Below are positions 16,243-24,271 of a stretch of DNA of 64,000 nucleotides, piece by piece. A program made the position numbers and the translations under genes. The stretch comes from Variovorax paradoxus (GTDB lineage Bacteria > Pseudomonadota > Gammaproteobacteria > Burkholderiales > Burkholderiaceae_C): contig NZ_JAGGNW010000002.1 of assembly GCF_018614875.1 (NCBI RefSeq), positions 1 to 64,000 on the forward strand, in the 5' to 3' direction. Below the pieces are notes generated by a model. The model saw only the letters and a program-made list of their open reading frames with translations. It was not told the origin of the DNA and did not search any database. Each line of letters starts with the position of its first letter. Position 1 is the stretch's first letter.

Positions 16243-17003
16243 CCCGTTTGAACGTCGTCCGCGAAGGCAGCGGCCCCTTCGTCGTGCTGAGCCATGCGCT
16301 GGGCTGCGATCTGCACATGTGGGATGGCGTGGCCGAGCAGCTTGCGCGCGGCCACACCGTGATCCGCTACGACCACCGCAACCATGGCGGCTCGGAGCTG
16401 GTGCCAGGCGGGTTGCGCGTCGAGATGCTGGCGCAGGACGCGGCCGAGCTCATCCAGCGCGAGGCGGGCGGGGAGCCGGTGCATTTCGTCGGCCTCTCGA
16501 TGGGCGGCATGACCGCGCAGGCGCTGGCCGTGCGGCATCCCGAGCTGCTGCGCAGCGTGGTGATCGCGAATTCGTCGGCCCACTACCCCGACCAGTCGCC
16601 GTGGCGCGCCCGCGCCGAGACGGTGGCCGCCAAGGGCGTCGCCGCCATTGCGCCGGGCGCGGTGGCGCGCTGGCTCACGCACGGCTATGTCACCACGCAG
16701 GAGGGCAAGGCCGCGGCCCAGGCGCTCAACGATGTGCTGGTGCGCACCGATGCGCAGGGCTACATCGAAAGCTGCAACGCCGTGGCGGCCATCGATTTTC
16801 GCGAGAGCAACCACCGCATCGCCGTACCGACGCTGGTGATCGCCGGCCTGCAGGACGAAGCAACGCCGCCGGCCATGTCCGAAGCCATGGTGGCCGCCAT
16901 TCCCCATGCACGCCTGGCCACCATCGATGCGGCGCACCTGAGCGCGGTGGAGCGGCCGGTGGAGTTCGCGCAGCTGCTGATCGATTTTTGGCGCAGTCTT
17001 TGA
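16239..17003 (+). CDS. pcaD: 3-oxoadipate enol-lactonase
   Basis: This 254-residue alpha/beta hydrolase hydrolyses 3-oxoadipate enol-lactone to 3-oxoadipate. The nucleophile is Ser87 in VGLSMGGM. The acid is probably the Asp in GLQDEATPP and the base the His in AAHLSAVERP near residue 229. An oxyanion-region SHALGCDLHMWDG lies near the N-terminus, as in PcaD. The length matches the family (about 260). The start ATG at 16239 overlaps the MFS stop. With pcaB and pcaC it completes conversion of carboxymuconate to 3-oxoadipate; pcaIJ and pcaF are not in the window. Confidence 0.92.
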   Translation: MTRLNVVREGSGPFVVLSHALGCDLHMWDGVAEQLARGHTVIRYDHRNHGGSELVPGGLRVEMLAQDAAELIQREAGGEPVHFVGLSMGGMTAQALAVRHPELLRSVVIANSSAHYPDQSPWRARAETVAAKGVAAIAPGAVARWLTHGYVTTQEGKAAAQALNDVLVRTDAQGYIESCNAVAAIDFRESNHRIAVPTLVIAGLQDEATPPAMSEAMVAAIPHARLATIDAAHLSAVERPVEFAQLLIDFWRSL

Positions 17004-17068
17004 GGGGTCGCTGCCTGGGGGTGGGGACTAGGTGTATCCCGCATTTCGTCCGAATACCGATCGTATGT

Positions 17069-17083
17069 GATCGATGATCGAAC
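17069..17083 (-). promoter_or_regulatory. Candidate second IclR/PcaR-type operator
   Basis: In the 134-bp gap between pcaD and the SDR, the minus strand reads GTTCGATCATCGATC. This matches the remembered PcaR box GTTCGATAATCGCAC at 12 of 15 positions and the candidate at 8372-8386 at 11 of 15. It would give the SDR-quiC1 half of the cluster its own regulated promoter. Binding is unproven. Confidence 0.35.
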
Positions 17084-17137
17084 GCTGACAGCCCGAAAGC
17101 GTTGTGAACGGACGCCAGCCTTTCTAAAGTCGCGGCC

Positions 17138-17929
17138 ATGGATTCACAGCAACAGCCCACCCCGCGCATCGCAGTCGTCACCGGAGGGGCTGGCGGCATT
17201 GGCGGCGGCATCGTGGTTGCACTCTCGCAGCGCGGCTTCGACGTGGTGGTCTGCGACCTGAAGATTGCACCGGCCGCGGCCGACGCTCTGCGGGAAAGCG
17301 TGGCCCCCTCGGCCCGGCTGGCCTTCGTCGAAGGCGACATCGCCGACCTCGCCAAGCTCCCCGCGCTGGTCGACGCGGTCTACGCCGCGTTCGGCCGCGT
17401 CGATTGCCTCGTCAATAACGCCGGCGTGTCGGTCAAGTCGCGCGGCGACCTGCTCGACGTGTCGGTCGAGAGCTACGACCTGAACTTCGACGTCAACACC
17501 CGCGCCGGCTTTTTCCTTACGCAGGCGATCTGCCGCCGCATGCTGGCCGACGGCGTCCAGACGGCCGAGAGCGAGCGCTCGATCGTCTTCATCTCTTCCT
17601 CCAATGCCGCCATTGCCGCTCCCGAGCGCGGCGAATACGCCATGTCGAAGGCGGCCGTCGCGATGATGGCCAAGTTGTTTTCGATCCGCCTCGCACCGCA
17701 CGGCATCGCGGTGTACGAGGTGCGGCCGGGCCTCATCAAGACGCCGATGACAAGCGTGGCCCAGGCGCGTTTCGACAAGCTGTTGGCCGAAGGCTTCACG
17801 CCCATCAACCGCTGGGGCTTGCCCGAGGACGTGGGCCGCGCCGTGGCCACCATGGCTGCCGGGGACCTGCCATTCACGACCGGCACGGCCATCCAGGTCG
17901 ATGGTGGCATGCACATTCATCAGTATTGA
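17138..17929 (+). CDS. Short-chain dehydrogenase/reductase (3-ketoacyl-ACP reductase type)
   Basis: This is a 263-residue classical SDR. The cofactor loop is TGGAGGIGGG (residues about 16-25), the structural motif NNAG lies near residue 91, and the catalytic Tyr and Lys are in EYAMSKAAV with Ser in FISSSNAA. The C-terminal TGTAIQVDGGMHIHQY is typical of NAD(P)-dependent oxidoreductases annotated as FabG-like. It ends 3 bp before the quiC1 gene, so it is probably co-translated with it. It may oxidise a hydroxyl of a quinate-related substrate, but the true substrate is unknown. Confidence 0.87.
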   Translation: MDSQQQPTPRIAVVTGGAGGIGGGIVVALSQRGFDVVVCDLKIAPAAADALRESVAPSARLAFVEGDIADLAKLPALVDAVYAAFGRVDCLVNNAGVSVKSRGDLLDVSVESYDLNFDVNTRAGFFLTQAICRRMLADGVQTAESERSIVFISSSNAAIAAPERGEYAMSKAAVAMMAKLFSIRLAPHGIAVYEVRPGLIKTPMTSVAQARFDKLLAEGFTPINRWGLPEDVGRAVATMAAGDLPFTTGTAIQVDGGMHIHQY

Positions 17930-17932
17930 GTC

Positions 17933-19825
17933 ATGGTCATGCATCGCTCCATTGCCACCGTCTCGCTCAGCGGCACGCTTCGCCAGAAGCTCGAAGCCAT
18001 TTCGGCTGCGGGCTTCGATGGCTTCGAGCTGTTCGAGGCCGACTTCGTCAACTTCAAGGGTGGCGCCGCCGAACTGCGCCGCATCGCCTCGGACCTCGGC
18101 CTCTCGATCGACCTGTACCAGCCGTTCCGCGATTTCGAGGGCATGCCCGAGGCGCAGTTCCGGCGCAGCCTGGAGCGCGCCGAGCGCAAGTTCGACCTGA
18201 TGGAGGCCATGGGCGCGCCGCTGATGCTGTGCTGCTCGAACACCTCCGCGCTGGCCATCGACGACCCGGCGCGTGCCGCGGCCCAGCTGCACGAACTCGC
18301 GGAGCGCGCCGCGCGCCGCCAGCTGCGCGTGGGCTTCGAGGCACTGGCCTGGGGCCGCTTCACCTCGCTCTACGGCCAGGCCTGGAACATCGTGCGGCAG
18401 GCCGATCATTCGAACCTCGGCCTGATTCTCGACAGCTTTCATACGCTATCGCTGAAGGACGATTTCGCGGGCATTGCCGCCATCCCGGGCGACAAGATCT
18501 TCTTCCTGCAGATGGCCGACGCGCCGCTGCTTTCGATGGACGTGCTGCAGTGGGCCCGGCACCACCGCTCGTTCCCGGGGCAGGGCGATCTGGACGTGAT
18601 CGGCTTCTTCGAGCAGGTGCTGCGCGCGGGCTACACCGGTCCGCTGTCGCTGGAGATCTTCAACGACATCTTCCGCGAAACGCCGAACCGCCGCACCGCC
18701 GTGGATGCGATGCGCTCGCTGCTGTACCTCGAAAGCGAGGCGCAGCGGCGGCTGGCGTCGACGGCCGATGCGCCGGCGCAGCCCGTCGAGCTGTTCAGCC
18801 CGCCTCCCGTGCCGGCGCTCTCAGGCCTCTCGTTCATCGAGTTCGCGGCCGATGAAGCCTCGGCCCGGACACTCGGCACGCTGCTGGAGCAGCTCGGCTT
18901 CCACCGCGTCGGCCGGCACCGTTCGAAGGCCGTGGTGCTGTACCGCCAGGGCGAAATCAACCTGATCGTCAATGCGCAGCCGGATTCGTTCGCACGCAGC
19001 CGCTTCGAAGCGCACGGCACGTCGGTGTGCGCGCTGGGCGTGCGCTGCGCCGATCCGCTGGCGGCCGTCGACCGTGCCACGGCCATGCGCTCGCAGCGCC
19101 ACGACAGCCCGGTCGGCCCGAACGAATTGCGCGTGCCGGCCATCGTGGCGCCAGGCGGCAACCTGATTCACTTCGTGCCGGAGGCGTTGGGCAGCAACGG
19201 GTTGTACGAGGCGGATTTCATTCTCGAAGAAGACGCGGCGGCCGATGCCGGCGGCGCCGGGCTCACCCAGATCGACCACGTGGCGCTGGGCCTGGCGCTG
19301 GACCAGCTCGACACCTGGGTGCTGTTCACGCGCGCCGTGCTGGGGCTGGAGCCGGGCGAGAGCCTGGAGCTGGCCGACCCGTTCGGCCTGATCCGCAGCC
19401 GCGGCGTGGCCAATGCCTCGCGCAGCGTGCGGCTGGTGCTCAATGTGTCGCTGAGCCAGCGCACCCGCACCGCGCGCACGCTGAGCGTGACCGGCGGCGG
19501 CGCGGTGCACCACATCGCGCTGCGCTGCGAAGACATCTTCGAGAGCGTGGAACGGCTGCGCGCAAGCGGCACGCGCTTCGTGCCCATTTCGGACAACTAC
19601 TACGACGACCTGGCCACGCGCATCGATCTCGATCCGGCGCTGCTGGCACGCCTGCGCGCGGCGGGTGTGCTGTTCGATCGTTCACCCGCGGGCGACTACC
19701 TGCACATCTACACCGAGAACATCGAAGGCGGGCTCTTCTTCGAACTTGCGCAGCGCACCGCGGGCTATGACGCCTATGGCGCGCTCAACGCACCTGCGCG
19801 CATGGCGTCGCAGGCGCAGGAATAG
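17933..19825 (+). CDS. quiC1: 3-dehydroshikimate dehydratase, two-domain QuiC1 type
   Basis: This is a 630-residue fusion. Residues 1-280 form an AP-endonuclease-2/xylose-isomerase-like TIM barrel with candidate metal ligands in VGFEALAW, LILDSFHTL, FFLQMADAP and LSLEIFND. Residues about 295-610 form a 4-hydroxyphenylpyruvate-dioxygenase-like VOC region that keeps a His-His-Glu metal set (TQIDHVALG, VHHIALRCED, GGLFFELAQR). This architecture is that of QuiC1 from Pseudomonas, which dehydrates 3-dehydroshikimate to protocatechuate; there the second domain is not a true HPPD. The start may be ATG 17933 or 17939. It links the AroE-like enzymes to protocatechuate cleavage. Confidence 0.9.
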   Translation: MVMHRSIATVSLSGTLRQKLEAISAAGFDGFELFEADFVNFKGGAAELRRIASDLGLSIDLYQPFRDFEGMPEAQFRRSLERAERKFDLMEAMGAPLMLCCSNTSALAIDDPARAAAQLHELAERAARRQLRVGFEALAWGRFTSLYGQAWNIVRQADHSNLGLILDSFHTLSLKDDFAGIAAIPGDKIFFLQMADAPLLSMDVLQWARHHRSFPGQGDLDVIGFFEQVLRAGYTGPLSLEIFNDIFRETPNRRTAVDAMRSLLYLESEAQRRLASTADAPAQPVELFSPPPVPALSGLSFIEFAADEASARTLGTLLEQLGFHRVGRHRSKAVVLYRQGEINLIVNAQPDSFARSRFEAHGTSVCALGVRCADPLAAVDRATAMRSQRHDSPVGPNELRVPAIVAPGGNLIHFVPEALGSNGLYEADFILEEDAAADAGGAGLTQIDHVALGLALDQLDTWVLFTRAVLGLEPGESLELADPFGLIRSRGVANASRSVRLVLNVSLSQRTRTARTLSVTGGGAVHHIALRCEDIFESVERLRASGTRFVPISDNYYDDLATRIDLDPALLARLRAAGVLFDRSPAGDYLHIYTENIEGGLFFELAQRTAGYDAYGALNAPARMASQAQE

Positions 19826-19861
19826 ATAAATAGATTTTTTTCGTCAACAAGGAGACAAACC

Positions 19862-21271
19862 ATGGCAACCATCACGGCCCACGAGCCGAAAGGCAGGCAC
19901 CAGTCGAAGAAAGCCACAGCCAGCGGCTGGATCGGCTCGGCGCTGGAGTACTACGACTTCTTCATTTACGCCACCGCCGCGGCGCTGATCTTTCCCCAGA
20001 TCTTCTTTCCGAAGGGCGACCCGCAGATCGCGATCATCGCGTCGCTCGCGACGTACGGCGTGGGCTACGTCGCACGGCCGATCGGCGCAGTGCTGCTGGG
20101 CCACTGGGGTGACACGCACGGCCGCAAGACCGTGCTCATCCTGTGCATGTTCCTGATGGGCTTCTCCACCATCGCCGTCGGCCTGCTGCCGACCTATGAC
20201 CAGGTCGGCCTGTGGGCACCCGCGCTGCTGGTGCTGCTGCGCCTGATCCAGGGCTTCGCGGTGGCCGGCGAGATTTCCGGCGCGAGCTCGATGATCCTGG
20301 AGCACGCGCCGTTCGGACGCCGCGGCTTCTTCGCGAGCTTCACGCTGCAGGGCGTGCAGGCCGGCCAGATCATGGCGGCCGCCGTGTTCCTGCCGCTCGC
20401 ACACTACATGGACAAGGACGCCTTCAACGCCTGGGGCTGGCGCATTCCGTTCCTGCTGAGCTTCATCGTCATCGTGGCCGGCTACGTCATCCGCAAGCAA
20501 GTGGACGAGACACCCGCGTTCGCCGAAGTCGACAAGAGCGCAAAGGTGCCGAAGGCGCCGGTGATCCAGGCCGTGACCGAGAGCTGGGGCGACATGCTGC
20601 GCGTGCTGCTGTGCTCCCTGATGAACGTGATCCCGGTGGTCGCGACCATCTTCGGCGCCGCCTACGCGGTGCAGCCGGGCTACGGCATCAACTTCGAGAA
20701 AGACATCTACCTCTGGATTCCGGTCATGGGCAACATCCTGGCCGTGATCGTGATCCCGTTCGTCGGCAACCTGTCGGACAGGATCGGCCGCCGCCTGCCG
20801 ATCGTCGTCGGTGCCATCGGTTCGGGCCTGCTGTCGTTCGGCTACCTGTACGCCATCAGCATCCACAACGTGCCGCTGGCCATCGTGATGTCGCTCCTGA
20901 TGTGGGGCGTGGTCTATCAGGGCTACAACGCCGTGTTCCCGAGCTTCTATCCGGAGATGTTCCCCACGCGCACCCGCGTCTCGGGCATGGCGATCTCGCA
21001 GAACATCGGCACCGCGATCACCGCGCTGCTGCCGGCGCTGTTCGTGGCGGTTGCGCCCCCCGGCGCCACCAACATCCCGCTGACCGTCGGTGCCATCACG
21101 CTGGCGATCTGCGCCATCGCCGCGATCTCGGCCTGGACCGCCCGCGAAACCTACCGCGTGCACATGAACGACCTGGGCATGCCCGACGCGGTCCCGGTCG
21201 ACAAGCTCGAGTACGACCGGCTGCGCGAGCAGACGCTGGCGGACGCACGCCTGGCCAAGGCAACGGCCTGA
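19862..21271 (+). CDS. MFS metabolite:H+ symporter (shikimate/ShiA-like)
   Basis: This 469-residue 12-TM carrier belongs to the metabolite:H+ symporter group. It has ASGWIGSALEYYDFFIYATA at TM1, GHWGDTHGRKTVLI after TM2, RLIQGFAVAGEISGA in TM4 and YPEMFPTRTRVSGMA in the second half, all usual for ShiA, KgtP and related proteins. A clear AAGGAGA precedes the ATG. It should import an organic acid with protons. At the end of a shikimate-degradation cluster, shikimate, quinate or protocatechuate are the likely substrates. The cluster therefore offers both a TRAP and an MFS entry route. Confidence 0.87.
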   Translation: MATITAHEPKGRHQSKKATASGWIGSALEYYDFFIYATAAALIFPQIFFPKGDPQIAIIASLATYGVGYVARPIGAVLLGHWGDTHGRKTVLILCMFLMGFSTIAVGLLPTYDQVGLWAPALLVLLRLIQGFAVAGEISGASSMILEHAPFGRRGFFASFTLQGVQAGQIMAAAVFLPLAHYMDKDAFNAWGWRIPFLLSFIVIVAGYVIRKQVDETPAFAEVDKSAKVPKAPVIQAVTESWGDMLRVLLCSLMNVIPVVATIFGAAYAVQPGYGINFEKDIYLWIPVMGNILAVIVIPFVGNLSDRIGRRLPIVVGAIGSGLLSFGYLYAISIHNVPLAIVMSLLMWGVVYQGYNAVFPSFYPEMFPTRTRVSGMAISQNIGTAITALLPALFVAVAPPGATNIPLTVGAITLAICAIAAISAWTARETYRVHMNDLGMPDAVPVDKLEYDRLREQTLADARLAKATA

Positions 21272-21332
21272 CCCGGACGAGCTGAAGACCTTTCGCGCAC
21301 CAAGGGTTGCGGGCGCCATGAAGAATGGCGCC

Positions 21333-22007
21333 ATGACTTCCCATCTCAAGATCGACTTCGTCTCCGACGTGTCCTGCCCCTGGTGCGCCGTCGGCCTGGG
21401 TTCGCTCGAAGCGGCGATCCAGCGCGTGGCGCCCGGCGTCACCGTGGAGTTGCACTTCCAGCCCTTCGAGCTGAACCCGCAGATGCCGCCCGAAGGCCAG
21501 GACACCTTCGAGCACCTGAACCAGAAGTACGGCTCCACGCGTGAACAGCAGGCGCAATCGCGCGAGATGATCCGCCAGCGCGGGGCCGAGGTGGGCTTCG
21601 AGTTCAGCCCCGAAGGCCGGCCGCGCATCTACAACACCTTCGACGCCCATCGCCTGCTGCACTGGGCCGAGCTCGAAAGCCCGGCCAGGCAGGCGGCGCT
21701 GAAGAAGCTGTTGCTGAAGGCCTACTTCACCGATCGCCAGAACCCCTCCGACCCCGAGGTGCTGGTGCGCGCAGCCACCGAAGCAGGGCTCGACGCAGCC
21801 CGTGCCCGCGAGATCCTGAACAGCGACGAGTTCGCGCAGGAGACCCGCGAGCGCGAACGCATGTACACCGATGCCGGCATCCACTCGGTGCCCGCGATCA
21901 TCATCAACGACCAGCATCTGATTTCGGGCGGGCAGCCGGTCGAAGTGTTCGAGCGCGCGCTGCGGCAGATCGCTGGTGCCGAGCCGTCCAATCTGTCGGT
22001 AGCCTGA
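21333..22007 (+). CDS. DsbA-family oxidoreductase (FrnE-like)
   Basis: This is a cytoplasmic thioredoxin-fold protein of 224 residues from ATG 21333. An in-frame ATG at 21318 would add five residues; the later one was chosen because homologues start close to HLKIDFVSDV. The redox motif CPWC is in FVSDVSCPWCAVGLGSLE. The helical insertion and the C-terminal segment SVPAIIINDQHLISGGQPVE, with the cis-Pro, are typical of FrnE/2-hydroxychromene isomerase relatives. There is no signal peptide. It probably acts as a disulfide isomerase or dithiol reductase, and has no clear link to the neighbouring cluster. Confidence 0.88.
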   Translation: MTSHLKIDFVSDVSCPWCAVGLGSLEAAIQRVAPGVTVELHFQPFELNPQMPPEGQDTFEHLNQKYGSTREQQAQSREMIRQRGAEVGFEFSPEGRPRIYNTFDAHRLLHWAELESPARQAALKKLLLKAYFTDRQNPSDPEVLVRAATEAGLDAARAREILNSDEFAQETRERERMYTDAGIHSVPAIIINDQHLISGGQPVEVFERALRQIAGAEPSNLSVA

Positions 22008-22128
22008 CTTAGCTGGCGCTTAGGCGCCTGCTTGCGCAGCGTTGCGAAGGTAAAGAGCGTCAACGCGGAGCGGGTCCCGGCGGTTGAGGAGGCATCCTTG
22101 AATCGCCGTCACCTCAGGAGCTCCAAAG

Positions 22129-22599
22129 ATGAATAAGAAAAGCCTAATCGCCGCACTCGCCTTGATGGCCGCGGCGGCGCTGCCCGCATTGGCCGACGAA
22201 TACGGCAGGCACCCGTTCTATCTGCACGCCTTGTCCGACCTGCGCACGGCCGCCTGGCAGGTGGAGCACCGCCGCCCGGAAGACGGGCAGGTCTCGCGCG
22301 ACGAGCAGGTGGTGGTCGACGAGATCCATGCCGCCATCGGCGACCTGCAGCGCGCGGCATGGCTCGACGGCAAGCCCGTCGAATGGCGCGAGCCCACCGA
22401 TGCATGGCTGCCGCGCGAAGGCCGCCTGCATGCGGCGGTCGATTTGCTGCGCAAGGTGCACTCCGACGTGGCGCGCGAAGAAGACGACCCGCGCTCGCGG
22501 CCGTTCCAGCAGCGCGGCCTGGCGCACGTCGACCTGGCGCTCGACACCGCGCGGCACGCCATCGGCGACGTGCGCCACCACGACATGCGCAGGGAGTGA
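22129..22599 (+). CDS. Secreted hypothetical protein
   Basis: This 156-residue protein has a clean Sec signal (MNKKSLIAALALMAAAALPALA, cleavage after ALA at residue 22). The mature part is hydrophilic, alpha-helical in character and rich in His, Arg and Asp, with HALSDLRTAAWQVEHR early and LDTARHAIGDVRHHD at the end. I do not recognise a named family, although similar small periplasmic helical proteins are found in Burkholderiales. CAGGAG lies upstream of the start. It precedes the DUF1800 gene by 38 bp but there is no evidence of shared function. Confidence 0.78.
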   Translation: MNKKSLIAALALMAAAALPALADEYGRHPFYLHALSDLRTAAWQVEHRRPEDGQVSRDEQVVVDEIHAAIGDLQRAAWLDGKPVEWREPTDAWLPREGRLHAAVDLLRKVHSDVAREEDDPRSRPFQQRGLAHVDLALDTARHAIGDVRHHDMRRE

Positions 22600-22637
22600 G
22601 GGCGGTGCCTGCCGCCGTTCCTTTGTTGCCATTCTCC

Positions 22638-24200
22638 ATGCGCCGCGCATCGGCGATGCTGGGTGCATGCGCACTGGCGCTGCTCGCGGCCTGCGCGAGC
22701 ACGCCGTGGGAGCGGCGGCCGCTGGTGTCGGTGTCGGTGCCTTCGGCGGTCGATGAGGCCACGCGCCTGCGCTGGCTCGACCGCGTGAGCTGGGGCGCCA
22801 ACGCGAGCAGCGACGCGCAGCTGGCGCAGCGCGGCCTCTCGCTCTGGATGCGCGACCAGCTCAACCCACGTCTCGCGCCACTGCCGCCGGCCGCGCAGGC
22901 GCAGATCGATGCGATGGCCATTTCGCGCACGCCGCTCGACCAGCTCGTCACCGAACTCGATGCACAGCGCAAGGCGGCCGACGCGCTGCCCGACGAAGAC
23001 CAGAAGAAGGCCGCGCGACAGGCCTACCAGCAGCAGCTCAACCAGCTCGCGCGCGAGGCGCAGCAGCGCTTCGTGTTGCGCGCGCTGTATTCGCCCAACC
23101 AGCTGCAGGAGCAGATGACCTGGTTCTGGATGAATCACTTCAACGTCAACCTGCGCAAGGACAACATCCGCGCGATGGTGGGTGACTACGAAGAGAACGC
23201 GATCCGTCCGCACGCGCTCGGCAGCTTCCGCGATCTGCTGGGCGCCACGCTGCACCATCCGGCGATGCTGCGCTACCTCGACAACGCGCAAAACGCCGCC
23301 AACCGCATCAACGAGAACTACGCGCGCGAGCTGATGGAGCTGCACACGCTGGGCGTGGGCGGCGGCTATTCGCAGGCCGACGTGCAGGAGCTGGCGCGCG
23401 TGCTCACCGGCGTGGGCGTGAGCTACCAGCCGCTCGATGCGCCGCCGCCCAATGTGCGGCCGGCCGTGCGTGCCGACTACGTGCGCAAGGGCCTGTTCGA
23501 GTTCAACCCGAACCGTCACGACTACGGGCCGAAGACCTTGCTGGGCCAGCCGATCCAGAGCCGTGGGCTGGCCGAAGCCGACGAGGCGCTCGACCGCCTC
23601 GCGCGCGCGCCGGCCACCGCGCGCTTCGTCTCGCGCAAGCTCGCGGTGTACTTCGTGTCGGACGATCCGCCGCCCGCGCTGATCGACCGCATGGCCGCGG
23701 CCTTCGCGCGCAGCGACGGCAACATCGCCGTCACGCTGAAGGCGCTGTTCGAATCGCCCGAGTTCCCGGCATCGCTGGGCCACAAGTTTCGAGACCCGGT
23801 GCACTACGTGATGGCCGGCGTGCGGCTCGCGTACGACGACCGCGTGGCGATCAACGTGAACCCGATGCTCAGTTGGATCAACCGCATGGGCGAACAGCTG
23901 TACGGCCACGAGACGCCCGACGGCTATCCGCTCAACGAGGCCGCATGGGCCAGCGCGGGGCAGATGAACACGCGCTTCGAGATCGCGCGCGCCATCGGCG
24001 CGAACGGCGCGGTGCTGTTTCGCGTGGACGACAAGGCGCCGCTGGAGAAGCCCGCGTTCCCGCCGATGGCCGATTCGCCGGCGGTGCGCGCGATGCAGGC
24101 GGGCCTGAGTGCGGACACGCGCGAGGCGCTGGCGCAGGCGAAGAATCCGCAGGAATGGAATACCTTCCTGCTGGCGTCGCCCGAGCTGATGCGCCGCTGA
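22638..24200 (+). CDS. DUF1800 family lipoprotein-like protein
   Basis: This 520-residue protein begins with a hydrophobic signal and a lipobox-like LALLAACA (Cys near residue 19). The DUF1800 body is recognised by LDRVSWGANASSDAQL, MTWFWMNHFNVNL, RPHALGSFRDLLGATLHHPAML, NENYARELMELHTLGVGGGY and HFRDP-like HKFRDPVHYVMAG. DUF1800 genes are nearly always next to a DUF1501 gene, as here, and the pair is exported. Their biochemical role is unknown. Roles in cell-surface or extracellular hydrolase-like activity have been suggested from the alkaline-phosphatase fold of the partner. Confidence 0.87.
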   Translation: MRRASAMLGACALALLAACASTPWERRPLVSVSVPSAVDEATRLRWLDRVSWGANASSDAQLAQRGLSLWMRDQLNPRLAPLPPAAQAQIDAMAISRTPLDQLVTELDAQRKAADALPDEDQKKAARQAYQQQLNQLAREAQQRFVLRALYSPNQLQEQMTWFWMNHFNVNLRKDNIRAMVGDYEENAIRPHALGSFRDLLGATLHHPAMLRYLDNAQNAANRINENYARELMELHTLGVGGGYSQADVQELARVLTGVGVSYQPLDAPPPNVRPAVRADYVRKGLFEFNPNRHDYGPKTLLGQPIQSRGLAEADEALDRLARAPATARFVSRKLAVYFVSDDPPPALIDRMAAAFARSDGNIAVTLKALFESPEFPASLGHKFRDPVHYVMAGVRLAYDDRVAINVNPMLSWINRMGEQLYGHETPDGYPLNEAAWASAGQMNTRFEIARAIGANGAVLFRVDDKAPLEKPAFPPMADSPAVRAMQAGLSADTREALAQAKNPQEWNTFLLASPELMRR

Positions 24201-24211
24201 TGGGTTTTTCT

Positions 24212-24232
24212 CCCTCCCCCGCTGGGGGAGGG
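24212..24232. repeat. G/C-rich palindrome between DUF1800 and DUF1501 genes
   Basis: CCCTCCCCC and GGGGGAGGG form a perfect 9-bp stem around a GCT loop. No T-tract follows, so it is not a clear intrinsic terminator. Similar C-rich/G-rich hairpins are frequent intergenic elements in Comamonadaceae. It may modulate read-through between the paired genes. Confidence 0.45.
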
Positions 24233-24271
24233 CAGGGGTTGGGGGCAAGACAGAAGAAAGGACACACCGTC

